The notes beneath the pieces are model-generated. The model searched no databases. It had not been told where the DNA came from and saw only the letters and a list, made by a program, of their open reading frames with translations. From Comamonas sp. GB3 AK4-5 (lineage in GTDB: Bacteria; Pseudomonadota; Gammaproteobacteria; Burkholderiales; Burkholderiaceae_C): DNA of 64,000 nucleotides. The DNA lies in contig NZ_CP166730.1 of the NCBI RefSeq assembly GCF_041320665.1, forward strand, positions 2,480,001 through 2,544,000. The letters run 5' to 3'. The translations under genes and the position numbers were made by a program. This document shows positions 27,388 to 36,618 of this stretch, piece after piece; the stretch's first letter is position 1; each line of letters opens with the position of its first letter.

Positions 27388-28092
27388 ATGGGCGCGCAAT
27401 GGAAAGCCAAGGGCAAAGCCCTGGTCGCCGATGCCAAAGGCAAGCTGTTTGGCAAACTGGTCAAGGAAATCACCGTCGCGGCCCGACTGGGCGGCGGCGA
27501 CCCCACGGCAAATTCGCGCCTGCGCATGGCCATTGAAGCGGCCCGCAAGGCCTCCATGCCCAAGGACACGCTGGACCGCGCCGTGAAAAAAGGCGCCGGT
27601 GCCGGTGCCGACGCCGTGAATTACGCCAGCGTGCTGTTCGAAGGCTATGCCCCCCACCGCGTGCCGGTGATGGTCGAGTGCCTGACCGACAACCCCAACC
27701 GCACGGCCCCCAATATGCGCGTGTGCTTCCGCAAGGGCCAGCTCACCGCCGTGGCCTGGGACTTTGACCATGTGGGCATGGTCGAGGGCGAGCCCGAAAA
27801 TGGTGCCGATGCAGAGCTGGCCGCCATCGAAGCGGGCGCCCAGGATTTCGAGCCCGCCGACGATGAAGGCGTGACCCTGTTCATCACCGAGCCCGGCGAC
27901 CTGGACACCGTGGCCAAGGCGCTGCCTGCCCAAGGCATCAAGGTGTTGTCTGCCAAGCTGGGCTACAAGGCCAAGAACCCCGTCAGCATGGGCAGCCTGT
28001 CGGCGGAGCAGCAAGAAGAAGTGCAAGTTTTCCTGGCCGGCCTGGACAATGACGACGATGTACAACATGTCTACGTGGGCCTGGTGGACTGA
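27388..28092 (+). CDS. YebC/PmpR-family protein (YeeN-like paralogue)
   Basis: YebC-family proteins are cytoplasmic regulators; some bind DNA and others help ribosomes through stalling sequences. The start at 27388 has an AAAGGA site 8 bases upstream and gives 234 residues. Family segments are [44 protein letters not shown]-like [19 protein letters not shown], and the acidic end [14 protein letters not shown]. The N-terminus is [19 protein letters not shown] rather than the usual MAGHSKWxNIKHRK, so it is closer to the YeeN-type paralogue than to canonical YebC. An ORF extension to 27328 is rejected. A strong terminator follows. Confidence 0.88.
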   Translation: MGAQWKAKGKALVADAKGKLFGKLVKEITVAARLGGGDPTANSRLRMAIEAARKASMPKDTLDRAVKKGAGAGADAVNYASVLFEGYAPHRVPVMVECLTDNPNRTAPNMRVCFRKGQLTAVAWDFDHVGMVEGEPENGADAELAAIEAGAQDFEPADDEGVTLFITEPGDLDTVAKALPAQGIKVLSAKLGYKAKNPVSMGSLSAEQQEEVQVFLAGLDNDDDVQHVYVGLVD

Positions 28093-28124
28093 GTGCCACA
28101 ATGCCTGAAGCTGGTAAAGCGGCC

Positions 28125-28154
28125 AAGGGACTGTCATGGACAGTCCCTTTTTTT
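28125..28154 (+). terminator. Rho-independent terminator after the YebC-family gene
   Basis: AAGGGACTGTC and GACAGTCCCTT form a perfect 11-bp stem with a 3-base loop, followed by a T-run. Confidence 0.9.
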
Positions 28155-28301
28155 GTACCTGCGATGGGCGACCGTTTGGCATTGCCATGCCTGCAGCATG
28201 GTGGGTGCACGCTAACTTTTTGCTTTTAAAAACTATAGTGACGTGTAGCAGCCTTTTTATGCGCAAGTATTTGCAGCGGTACAGAACGAAAAACGGCGCC
28301 A

Positions 28302-31300
28302 ATGCTTAAGTCCTGCCATAAAACCGCTATTCTGTTGAGGTTTTTCCACGCGAGGGTTGCCGTTTCAAGGGTGGCTCTTGTCTTTCACAGTAACGCTTGC
28401 ATGGTGGTTTCTTCCTCGTCGCGCACATGGATTTCGGTCTGGCTTCCGCCAGCAGCCGTGTTGTTGGTGGGAGGCGTGCTCAGCATGGCCTTGGCCGGAG
28501 TGTTGCAGCGCAATGTGCAAATCATGGCCCACGAGCGCGCCAGCCATCGCGCCGATGCCTTTGTGCAGTCGCTGGAGCGCCGGATTGATGCCTACAGCGA
28601 GGTCATCAAAAGCCTGCAGGCCCGCTTTTCGTTCAAACCGCAGCTGAGTCGCCAGGAGTTCGAGACCGCCGTCATCGAGATGCAGGTCCGGCGTCGCTAC
28701 CCCGGCGTGCAGAGCGTGACCTTCACGCGCATCTTGCAGCCCGCAGAGCTCGCCAGCTTTCAGCCCCCGACCCAGGGCGAGGCCCAGCGCCCGCGGCGGG
28801 AAGGGGAGCATTTCCGCATCCGCATGGCGCCGGATCGCACCGAATACGCCGTGGTCGACTATGTCTGGCCCCAGCAAGGCAATGCGGCTCTGGTGGGGCT
28901 GGACATGTATTTGCAGCCCGAGAGCCTGGCCAGCCTGCTGCAGTCACGGGCCACGGGCGCCGTGTCTATGACCGCCCCCTTTAATTTGCTGCAAGACGGC
29001 AAGGACCCCACGGGCGTGCTGCTGCGCGCGCCGGTCTTCATCAAGGGCGGGGAGAGCGAGCCCTCTTTTGTGGGCGCAGTGAATGTGAGCCTGCGCATGC
29101 GCGAGCTGATGGAGTCGGTCCTGGCCACGGCACAGCTCGAAGGCATGTCCCTGGCCGTGGACGATATGGGCCGCGAGGACCAGCAGCCCGGCGGCGACAG
29201 CCTGCGCCGCAAGGTGTATGCCGCTGCCGACTGGGGGCAACTGGCCGAGGACAGGGCCCCGCTGGTGCGCGAGTTGTCGGTACATGACCGGCGCTGGCGC
29301 ATCCAGTTTGTACCGCGCAACTCCATGCTTTCTGGGGTGGAAGCTGCTCACCCCTGGCTGATGGGGGCGGGCGGCCTGGCTGCCAGCGCCTTGCTGGCGC
29401 TGCTGGTGGCCTTGCTGGCCCGCCAGCGCCAACAGGCACGCCAGGAAGTGGAGCACACCCAGTCCGCGCTGCAGGAAAGCAATGACCGCTTTCATGCGCT
29501 GTTTCACCACTGCGGCATGGGGGTGAGCAAGGTCGATTCGCTGACTGGCTGCTTTGTGCAGGTCAACCAGCGCTACTGCGAAATCCTGGGCTATTCCGAA
29601 GAGGCATTGCTCGGCACGAACGTGCTGGCCTTGACCGCGCCCGAGGATGTGGCCGAAAGCCGGCGCCTGATGGATGCCCTGAACGAGGGCGAGATATCCA
29701 ACTACCTGCAGGCCAAGCGCATGATACGCAGCGACGGCCAGACCGTGTGCCTGGAGGTGGCCGCGTCTCCGCTGCTGGACAGCCAGCACCAGCGGCTGGG
29801 TCAGCATATCTCGGTGGTGCAGGATGTCTCCGAGCGCCGCGGCCTGCAGGCCGCGCTGGAGCAGCGCGAAAGTCGCCTGGCCGCCATGCTGCAGACCCTG
29901 CCGGTGGGCATGCTGATCGTGGATGTGCAGCAGCGCATCGTCTCGGTCAACGACCGCTTCACCGCGCTGACGGGCTACGGCCGCCAGGAGCTGCTCACGC
30001 TGGATGACTGGTGGCGTGCGGTCCAGCCGGACGAGGCCCAGCGCATCACCACCCGCGCCTGGGTGGAGTCCGCCCGCCGCGAGGCCTATGCCCTGGGCGT
30101 GATGCCGGCCTGCGAGCTGGCCGTGCATTGCAAGGACGGCAAGATTCGGGCGCTGGAGCTGTCGGGCGGCCCGGTGCAGGGTGACTTTGTCTTCACACTG
30201 ATGGACCTGAGCCAGCGCAAGCAGGCCGAGGAAAAAATCCGCAACCTGGCCTTGTTCGACATGCTCACCCAGCTGCCTAATCGCCGCCAGCTGCTGGACC
30301 GTCTGCACGATGCCCTGCAGTTCTGCGCGCGCGGCCATTCCGCAGGCGCCTTGCTGCTGCTGGACATCGACAACTTCAAGACGCTGAACGAAACCCAGGG
30401 CCATGACCAGGGCGATGCGCTGCTGCTGCAGGTGGCGCAACGCCTCTCGCACAGCCTGGCCCATGGCGGCCACCCGGGCTACACCCTGGCACGCCAGGGC
30501 GGGGACGAATTTGCCGTGGTGCTCGAAGGCCTGCCCACCGATGCCCTGCAGGCCGCGCAGCAGGCCGAAAAAGTGGGTCGGCGCATGATGGAGTCGCTGC
30601 AGGCCCCGTTCCAGGTGGGCATGGCGCCCTGCCATGTCACCGTCAGCATGGGGGCCGCCACCTTCCACGGCCAGAATGAAACCGTGGAAGAGCTGCTCAA
30701 GCGCGCCGACCTGGCCATGTACGAGTCCAAGAGCGCCGGACGCAATGCCCTGCATTTCTTTGATCCCCGCATGCAGTCGGCCATCAGCGCCCGCGCCGAG
30801 ATGGAGACAGATTTGCGCGTGGCCATGGCGCAAAGCCAGTTCGAGCTGTGCTATCAGCCCCAGGTCATGGGCGCCCAGGTGGTGGGGGCCGAGGCCTTGC
30901 TGCGCTGGAAGCACCCGAGCAAGGGCTTCATCTCGCCGGCCCTGTTCATCCCCCTGGCCGAGGACAACGGCATGATCTTGCAGCTGGGCCGCTGGGTGTT
31001 GCACACGGCCTGCCGCCAGCTGGCGCTGTGGGCCGAGCACCCGGATCTGGCCGAGCTGGCCGTGTCCGTCAACGTCAGCCCCGTGCAGTTCCACCTGCCG
31101 CATTTTGTGCAGGACGTGGAGCAGGCCCTGGCCTCGCACGGCGTGCGTTCCGACCGGCTCAAGCTGGAGCTGACCGAGGGCCTGCTGCTGTCCGATGTGG
31201 AGGACACCATTGCCAAGATGGAGCAGCTGCGCGCCATGGGCGTGGGCTTCTCGCTGGATGACTTTGGCACGGGCTATTCCTCGCTGTCCTACCTCAAGCG

Positions 31301-31574
31301 CCTGCCGCTGGAGCAGCTCAAGATCGACCAGAGCTTTGTGCGCGAGGTGCTGACCAATGCCAACGACCAGGCCATTGCCAAGACCATCGTCGCCCTGGGC
31401 AGCACCCTGGGCCTGCGCGTGATCGCCGAAGGCGTGGAAACCGCGGCGCAGCGCGACTTTCTGGACGCCAACGGCTGCCATGCCTGGCAGGGCTATTTGT
31501 TCAGCCCGGCCATATCGGTGGCGCAGTTCGAGAACTGGGTCGCGGAGTTCAGAGGCCAGCACCACACGGGCTGA
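28302..31574 (+). CDS. CHASE-PAS-PAS-GGDEF-EAL cyclic-di-GMP signalling protein
   Basis: A 1090-residue membrane receptor. A membrane segment near residues 46-68 is followed by a periplasmic CHASE domain (about 75-330, with YPGVQSVTFTRIL and RTEYAVVDYVWP), a second membrane segment near 351-373, two PAS domains (about 395-510 and 525-640), a GGDEF domain with intact GGDEF near 734, and an EAL domain starting near 835 (GAEALLRWKHP near 862, LDDFGTGYSSLSYLK near 985). The residues where an RxxD inhibitory site would be are HPGY, so product inhibition is probably lost. A start at 28401 (MVVSSSSRTW) is an alternative and gives a more compact N-terminus. Confidence 0.9.
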   Translation: MLKSCHKTAILLRFFHARVAVSRVALVFHSNACMVVSSSSRTWISVWLPPAAVLLVGGVLSMALAGVLQRNVQIMAHERASHRADAFVQSLERRIDAYSEVIKSLQARFSFKPQLSRQEFETAVIEMQVRRRYPGVQSVTFTRILQPAELASFQPPTQGEAQRPRREGEHFRIRMAPDRTEYAVVDYVWPQQGNAALVGLDMYLQPESLASLLQSRATGAVSMTAPFNLLQDGKDPTGVLLRAPVFIKGGESEPSFVGAVNVSLRMRELMESVLATAQLEGMSLAVDDMGREDQQPGGDSLRRKVYAAADWGQLAEDRAPLVRELSVHDRRWRIQFVPRNSMLSGVEAAHPWLMGAGGLAASALLALLVALLARQRQQARQEVEHTQSALQESNDRFHALFHHCGMGVSKVDSLTGCFVQVNQRYCEILGYSEEALLGTNVLALTAPEDVAESRRLMDALNEGEISNYLQAKRMIRSDGQTVCLEVAASPLLDSQHQRLGQHISVVQDVSERRGLQAALEQRESRLAAMLQTLPVGMLIVDVQQRIVSVNDRFTALTGYGRQELLTLDDWWRAVQPDEAQRITTRAWVESARREAYALGVMPACELAVHCKDGKIRALELSGGPVQGDFVFTLMDLSQRKQAEEKIRNLALFDMLTQLPNRRQLLDRLHDALQFCARGHSAGALLLLDIDNFKTLNETQGHDQGDALLLQVAQRLSHSLAHGGHPGYTLARQGGDEFAVVLEGLPTDALQAAQQAEKVGRRMMESLQAPFQVGMAPCHVTVSMGAATFHGQNETVEELLKRADLAMYESKSAGRNALHFFDPRMQSAISARAEMETDLRVAMAQSQFELCYQPQVMGAQVVGAEALLRWKHPSKGFISPALFIPLAEDNGMILQLGRWVLHTACRQLALWAEHPDLAELAVSVNVSPVQFHLPHFVQDVEQALASHGVRSDRLKLELTEGLLLSDVEDTIAKMEQLRAMGVGFSLDDFGTGYSSLSYLKRLPLEQLKIDQSFVREVLTNANDQAIAKTIVALGSTLGLRVIAEGVETAAQRDFLDANGCHAWQGYLFSPAISVAQFENWVAEFRGQHHTG

Positions 31575-31685
31575 ATGCAGCCGCCGGCTCTGGGGTGCTG
31601 CTGAAACCAGCAGTCGAACCCGCCTCCATCGCCCGCTGCATACGCTTGGCATGCTATGGTTTGTGCTTTCTTGCGAACAATCTCC

Positions 31686-32009
31686 ATGCGTACCCTGGCC
31701 TTGTTTTTGCTGACGGCGGTGGCCGAAATCGTGGGCTGTTATCTGCCCTGGCTCTGGCTGCGCCAGGGGGGCAGCGCCTGGCTGCTGTTGCCCGCAGCCG
31801 CCAGCCTGGCCTTGTTTGCCTGGCTGCTGACGCTGCACCCCGATGCCAGCGGGCGTGTCTACGCCGCCTACGGCGGGGTGTATGTCACGGCGGCGCTGCT
31901 GTGGCTGTGGATGGTGGACGGCGTGCGCCCCACGGCCTGGGATTTGCTGGGCGGCCTGGTCTGCCTGGGGGGCATGGCCATCATCGCCTTCGGGCCGCGC
32001 AGTGCTTAG
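31686..32009 (+). CDS. ynfA: YnfA/UPF0060 family small membrane protein
   Basis: A 107-residue inner-membrane protein with four predicted membrane helices, of the YnfA family, which is related to small multidrug resistance transporters and is linked to drug efflux in some enterobacteria. Recognisable family features are [14 protein letters not shown] (about 12-25), the central [15 protein letters not shown] and the C-terminal [17 protein letters not shown]. The start at 31686 removes a ten-residue extension that lacks family similarity. The TAG stop is formed exactly at the left edge of the IS element (the element begins at 32009), and the pre-insertion sequence would also have read TAG, so the gene is intact. 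Confidence 0.9.
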   Translation: MRTLALFLLTAVAEIVGCYLPWLWLRQGGSAWLLLPAAASLALFAWLLTLHPDASGRVYAAYGGVYVTAALLWLWMVDGVRPTAWDLLGGLVCLGGMAIIAFGPRSA

Positions 32010-32016
32010 AGCGTGT

Positions 32017-32550
32017 TCAAAGTCTCCTGAGCAAGAGCCCCAAGAACGCCAGATGGACGAACTGCAAGCTGGTGTTGAGCCAACGCTCGCAGTTTTTCCA
32101 TAACCTTCTGTTCTTCTCCAGCCAGGCGAAGCTGCGCTCCACTACCCAGCGCTTGGGCATGACCTTAAAGCTGTGCATCTCGCTCCTCTTGGCGATTTGC
32201 ACCGTCACGTGCTCGCCCAGAATCTCTTGTACGCCCTGCGCAAAGGGCTGGCCCACGTAGCCGCTGTCGCACAGCACGCCTTGCACTCGCCCCAACGTCC
32301 GCTTACAGCGCTGCAGGGCCTGCAGGGCACCTTTGCGGTCCGTTACCTCGGCCGTGGTCACCGCAATGGCATGTGGCAGCCCCTGCGTGTCCACCGCAAT
32401 GTGGCGCTTGATCCCACAGACCTTCTTGCCCGCGTCATAGCCCTTCAGCCCCGCCGTGTCCGTGTTCTTCACGCTCTGCGCGTCCACAATCAAGAACGCG
32501 CTGCATGCGTTGCGCCCCAGTTTCTCGCGGGCCGCGCCAACCTGATTTTT
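32017..32550 (-). CDS. IS5-family transposase, second frame (DDE catalytic part)
   Basis: The catalytic part of the transposase, entered from the first frame at the A-run near 32550. An independent TTG start at 32493 is possible but would lose the family-like segment NQVGAAREKLGRNACSAFL. All three catalytic acidic residues are visible: D in IVDAQSVKNTD, D in GVLCDSGYVG and E in RWVVERSFAWLEKNRRL. No stop interrupts the frame, so the transposase is intact apart from the frame change. The stop lies in the left inverted repeat. Confidence 0.82.
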   Translation of the reverse strand, partial: KNQVGAAREKLGRNACSAFLIVDAQSVKNTDTAGLKGYDAGKKVCGIKRHIAVDTQGLPHAIAVTTAEVTDRKGALQALQRCKRTLGRVQGVLCDSGYVGQPFAQGVQEILGEHVTVQIAKRSEMHSFKVMPKRWVVERSFAWLEKNRRLWKNCERWLNTSLQFVHLAFLGLLLRRL

Positions 32551-32809
32551 TTAAAGCCTGCTCCAGCAGGCTGCCTTCCTCGCGGGGCTCGCTCCAGATC
32601 GCCCAGTACGAATGCACCGTGCGCCACTTGGGAAAGTCGCTGGGCAGCGCTCGCCACTGGCAGCCCGTGCGCAGCAGATACAGCACGGCGCAGAACACCT
32701 CGTAAAGCTCCACCTTGCGTGGGGGCGTCCTTTTGTGCGCACTCTCCAGCATTGGCCGGATCACTTCGAACTGCTCACGCTTGATATCGCTGGGGTAGCC
32801 TTTTCTCAT
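32435..32809 (-). CDS. IS5-family transposase, first frame (DUF4096-type N-terminal part)
   Basis: The 5' part of the transposase. It begins MRKGYPSDIKREQFEVI and contains the IS5 N-terminal signature VFCAVLYLLRTGCQWRALP, then PKWRTVHSYWAIW. After LLEQALKK the sequence runs over a 7-A homopolymer (minus strand TTTAAAAAAATC, near 32551) and the family-like reading continues in the +1 frame, not this one. The residues after that point (SGWRGPRETG and on) are out of frame. A full-length product therefore needs a +1 ribosomal shift or transcript slippage to six A, unless the run is an inactivating insertion. Confidence 0.85.
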   Translation of the reverse strand: MRKGYPSDIKREQFEVIRPMLESAHKRTPPRKVELYEVFCAVLYLLRTGCQWRALPSDFPKWRTVHSYWAIWSEPREEGSLLEQALKKSGWRGPRETGAQRMQRVLDCGRAEREEHGHGGAEGL

Positions 32810-32853
32810 CCTGCGAGCTTCTCACATCTGGCGAGACTTTGAACACGTTCTTA

Positions 32854-32873
32854 GATCGTGAACACGCTCTTAG
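32854..32873. repeat. Solo IS-end remnant beside the IS5-type element
   Basis: Directly outside the right target duplication, GTGAACACGCTCTTA repeats the outer part of an IS end: its reverse complement TAAGAGCGTGTTCA matches the left inverted repeat of the neighbouring element. It looks like a leftover of an older insertion. Confidence 0.5.
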
Positions 32874-33072
32874 GCCAGCTCCACACCACCCTGGTGCACG
32901 CTCGCCAAACCATAGCTGCGCTTGCACACCCTGTGGGCGTGACTGCGGGATTTGGCTTGCAGGCAGGCCGCCCGGTCAAGCCCGAGCCGGGCGCACAGGC
33001 GCGGTATCATGCGGGCCTGTTTGCCTGCTTCGTACGCTCCACGCCTTCACCTTCCCGACGCTGAACTGATCC

Positions 33073-36000
33073 GTGCGCCTCAATTCCATCAAGCTTTCCG
33101 GCTTCAAGTCATTTGCCGAACCCACCAACTTCCTGCTGCCAGGCCAGCTGGTGGGTGTGGTGGGGCCGAATGGCTGCGGCAAGTCCAACATCATGGATGC
33201 CGTGCGCTGGGTGCTGGGCGAGAGTAAGGCCAGCGAGCTGCGTGGCGAGTCTATGCAGGACGTGATCTTCAACGGCACCACGCACCGCAAGCCGGCCAGC
33301 CGCTCCAGCGTGGAGCTGGTGTTTGACAACAGCGACCACCGCGCTGGCGGCCAGTGGGGCCAGTACGGTGAAATCGCCGTCAAACGCGTGCTCACCCGCG
33401 ACGGCAACAGCAGCTATTTCATCAACAACCAGCCGGTGCGCCGCCGCGACGTGCAGGATGTGTTCCTGGGCACCGGCCTGGGCCCGCGCGCCTACGCCAT
33501 CATCGGCCAGGGCACGATCAGCCGCATCATCGAGTCGCGCCCCGAAGAGCTGCGCCTGTTTCTGGAAGAAGCGGCCGGCGTGTCCAAATACAAGGAACGC
33601 CGCCGCGAGACCGAAAACCGCCTCTCCGGCACGCGCGAGAATCTGACCCGCGTCGAAGACATTCTGCGCGAGCTCAATGGCAATCTGGAGAAGCTGGAAA
33701 AGCAGGCCGAAGTGGCTGCCCAGTACAACGCCCTGCATGCCGGCGTGACGCTGAAGCAGCAGCAGCTGTGGTTTTTGAAGCGTGCCGATGCCGAGGCCGA
33801 TATGGCCAAGATCCGCGCCGAAGGGCTGGAGGCCGTCAACGAGCTGGAAGCCCGCATGGCCGAGCTGCGCCATATCGAGGCCGACCTGGAAGCCATACGC
33901 CAGGCCCACTATGCGGCCGGCGACACCGTCAACCAGGCCCAGGGCAAGCTCTACGAGGCCACGGCCGAAGTGGGGCGCCTGGAGGCCGAAATTCGCTATG
34001 TGGTCGAAGGCCGCCAGCGCGTGGAGCAGCGCCTGGCCCAACTGGCCGAGCAGATCGACAGCTGGGGTGTGCGCCGTGACGAGGCCGAGATCGAGCTGGA
34101 ACAGCTGGCCGGCCAGGGCATGGACGCCGAGGAGCAGGCCGAGATGCTGGCCGCCCAGCTGGAAGAGCAATCGCTGCAGCTGCCCGATCTGGAAGACGCC
34201 CACCGCAGCGCCCAGACCAAGGCCAACGAGCAACGCCAGCAGGTCAGCCATGTGCAGCAGCAAATTCAGGTGCTGGCCGCCGAGCAGCGTAGCACCAGCG
34301 AGCAAACCCGCCAGCTGGAAAGCCGCCACGAGCGTTTGCGCACCGACCGCAATGCCCTGGCCGCACCCGACGAAGCCCGGGTCAACAATCTGCGTCAGCA
34401 GTACGAGGAAGCGGCCGAAATGGCCGAGATGGCCGAGGCCGCCCTGGTTGAGCTACAGGACAGCGTGCCCCAGCTCGATGACGATCGCCGCCAGCGCCAA
34501 CAGGCGCTGAACCAGGAGGGCGCCCGCCAGGCCGATCTGTCGGCCCGCATGGAGGCCCTCAAGGCCCTGCAGGAAAAAGTCAAAACCGACGGCAAGCTCC
34601 AGCCCTGGCTGGCCAAGCATGGACTGGACAGTCTGCAAGGCCTGTGGAGCCGCTTGCATGTGGAGCCCGGCTGGGAAAACGCGCTGGAAGCCGCGCTGCG
34701 CGAGCGCATGGGCGCGCTGGAAGTCGGCCGCCTGGACATGGTGCGCGGCTTTCTGGGTGCAGGCGGGCAAGATGCGCCGCCGGCCCGCCTGGCCTTCTAC
34801 AACAAGCCGGTCGACGCTGCGGCTGCGGGCGCCACGGGTGGTTCGCATCGCCTGTCCGATCTGCTGCGCGTGCAGGACCCCGGCTTGCACGCCGTGCTGG
34901 TGGACTGGCTCACCGGCTGCCAGACCGCGCAGAGCCTGGACGAGGCCTTGAACCGCCGCGCCGCTCTGCAACCCGGCGACACCATTTACGTGCCCACCGG
35001 CCACGCCGTGACGGCCCACAGCGTCAGCTTTTATGCCCAGGATTCCGAGCAATCCGGCCTGCTGGCCCGTGCCCAGGAAATCGAACACCTGGAAAAAGAG
35101 CTGCGTGCCCAGGCCCTGATCCACGAAGAGGCACGCATGGCCCTGGCCCGCGCCGAAAGCGCCTATGCCGACGCCTCGCAGCGCCTGGTGGCCGCCCGCC
35201 GCGAGGCCTCGGAAGCCAAGCAGACCGCCCATGAGCTGCAGGTGGAGTCATTGCGCCTCACCCAGCTGGCCGAGCAGGCCCGCGCCCGCACGGCCCAGCT
35301 GGATACCGACCTGGGTGAAGTCAAGGCCCAGCTCGAGGAATTGCAGGAGCGCGCCGTGACCGCCGAGGCCCGCTTTGAAGAGCTGGACATGCAGCTGGCC
35401 GACAGCCAGGAGCGCCATGCCCAGCTGGACGAGCGCGTGATCGAATGCGAGCGCAAGGTGGCCGAATGCCGCGAGCAGCAGCGCGCGCTGGAACGCCGCG
35501 CCCAGGAGGCGACCTTCAGCCAGCGCAGCGTGGAAGCACGCAAGGGCGAGCTGCAACGCACCATGGAAACCGCGGTGCAGCAGTCCAAGGCCCTGGGCGA
35601 GGAGCGCGAGCGCGCCCTGGCTGAGCAGGGCCGGCTGAACGACGCGGCCGCCCAAGGCGGCCTGCAGGATGCGTTGAACATCAAGATGGAGCGCGAGCAG
35701 GCCCTGGGCGCCTGCCGCAGCCAGTACGACGACCTGACCAACAAACTGCGCGCCAGCGACGAGCGCCGCACCCAGCTGGAACGCGGCATGGAGCCGCTGC
35801 GCGGGCGCATCACCGAATTCCAACTCAAGGAGCAGGCCGCGCGCCTGGGTGTGGAGCAGTTCGAAGGCCTGCTGACCGAGGCCAATGCCGATCTGGCCGC
35901 CGTGGCCCAGTCCATCACCGAAGGCAATGTGCGTCTCCATGGTCTGCAGGGCGACATCGACCGCCTGCACCGCGACATCGCGGCCCTGGGCGCGGTCAAC

Positions 36001-36600
36001 CTGGCGGCCCTGGAGGAGTTGACGATTGCCCGCGAGCGCAAGACCTTCCTCGACGCGCAAATGGACGACCTGACCCGCGCCATGAACACGCTGGAAGACG
36101 CGATCAAGAAGATCGATGCCGAAACCCGCCAGCTGCTGTCCGGCACCTTCGACACCGTCAACCACCATTTCGGTCGTATGTTCCCCGAGCTGTTCGGTGG
36201 CGGCCAGGCCAAGCTCATCATCACCGGCGATGAAATCCTGGACTCGGGCGTGCAGGTCATGGCCCAGCCCCCAGGCAAGAAAAACCAGACCATTCACCTG
36301 CTCTCGGGCGGTGAGAAGGCGCTGACCGCCATTGCCCTGGTGTTTGCCATCTTCCAGCTGAACCCCGCGCCTTTTTGTTTGCTCGACGAGGTGGATGCCC
36401 CCTTGGACGACGCCAATACCGAGCGCTATGCCAAACTGGTGGCCAGCATGAGCACCAGCACCCAGTTTTTGTTCATCAGTCACAACAAGATCGCCATGGA
36501 AATGGCGCAGCAGCTCATCGGCGTGACCATGCAGGAGCAAGGCGTCTCCCGCATCGTGGCAGTGGACATGGAGTCCGCACTGTCCATGGCCGATGCCTGA
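33073..36600 (+). CDS. smc: Chromosome segregation ATPase SMC
   Basis: SMC is the core of bacterial condensin and compacts and separates chromosomes. The 1175-residue protein begins with GTG (MRLNSIKLSGFKSFAEPT). Walker A GPNGCGKSNIMDAVRW lies at about residues 32-47. Two long Gln/Glu/Arg-rich coiled coils (about 170-500 and 660-1000) flank a hinge near 515-640 that contains the glycine-rich segments expected. The C-terminal head has the ABC signature HLLSGGEKALTAIAL near 1077 and Walker B FCLLDEVDAPLDDAN near 1107. ScpA/ScpB are not in the window. zipA and ligA follow in the same direction, a usual betaproteobacterial order. Confidence 0.97.
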   Translation: MRLNSIKLSGFKSFAEPTNFLLPGQLVGVVGPNGCGKSNIMDAVRWVLGESKASELRGESMQDVIFNGTTHRKPASRSSVELVFDNSDHRAGGQWGQYGEIAVKRVLTRDGNSSYFINNQPVRRRDVQDVFLGTGLGPRAYAIIGQGTISRIIESRPEELRLFLEEAAGVSKYKERRRETENRLSGTRENLTRVEDILRELNGNLEKLEKQAEVAAQYNALHAGVTLKQQQLWFLKRADAEADMAKIRAEGLEAVNELEARMAELRHIEADLEAIRQAHYAAGDTVNQAQGKLYEATAEVGRLEAEIRYVVEGRQRVEQRLAQLAEQIDSWGVRRDEAEIELEQLAGQGMDAEEQAEMLAAQLEEQSLQLPDLEDAHRSAQTKANEQRQQVSHVQQQIQVLAAEQRSTSEQTRQLESRHERLRTDRNALAAPDEARVNNLRQQYEEAAEMAEMAEAALVELQDSVPQLDDDRRQRQQALNQEGARQADLSARMEALKALQEKVKTDGKLQPWLAKHGLDSLQGLWSRLHVEPGWENALEAALRERMGALEVGRLDMVRGFLGAGGQDAPPARLAFYNKPVDAAAAGATGGSHRLSDLLRVQDPGLHAVLVDWLTGCQTAQSLDEALNRRAALQPGDTIYVPTGHAVTAHSVSFYAQDSEQSGLLARAQEIEHLEKELRAQALIHEEARMALARAESAYADASQRLVAARREASEAKQTAHELQVESLRLTQLAEQARARTAQLDTDLGEVKAQLEELQERAVTAEARFEELDMQLADSQERHAQLDERVIECERKVAECREQQRALERRAQEATFSQRSVEARKGELQRTMETAVQQSKALGEERERALAEQGRLNDAAAQGGLQDALNIKMEREQALGACRSQYDDLTNKLRASDERRTQLERGMEPLRGRITEFQLKEQAARLGVEQFEGLLTEANADLAAVAQSITEGNVRLHGLQGDIDRLHRDIAALGAVNLAALEELTIARERKTFLDAQMDDLTRAMNTLEDAIKKIDAETRQLLSGTFDTVNHHFGRMFPELFGGGQAKLIITGDEILDSGVQVMAQPPGKKNQTIHLLSGGEKALTAIALVFAIFQLNPAPFCLLDEVDAPLDDANTERYAKLVASMSTSTQFLFISHNKIAMEMAQQLIGVTMQEQGVSRIVAVDMESALSMADA

Positions 36601-36618
36601 CACCCAAAGAATGCATTC

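Larger units (their letters stand above)
32006..32853. mobile_element. IS5-family insertion sequence with 3-bp target duplication
   Basis: The element occupies 32009-32850. Terminal inverted repeats are GAGCGTGTTCAAAGTCTC at the left and its near match GAACGTGTTCAAAGTCTC (reverse complement of the right end, 32833-32850). TTA is duplicated on both sides (32006-32008 and 32851-32853), as expected for the IS427-like branch of the IS5 family. It carries a DDE transposase on the minus strand split over two frames. The transposase stop codon lies inside the left repeat. The insertion falls exactly between ynfA and smc and harms neither. Confidence 0.9.

Noticed and set aside
28944..31838. A 964-codon minus-strand open frame opposite the CHASE-PAS-GGDEF-EAL gene
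   Set aside because: Composition is Gln/His/Ala-rich without domains, and it overlaps a clear gene.
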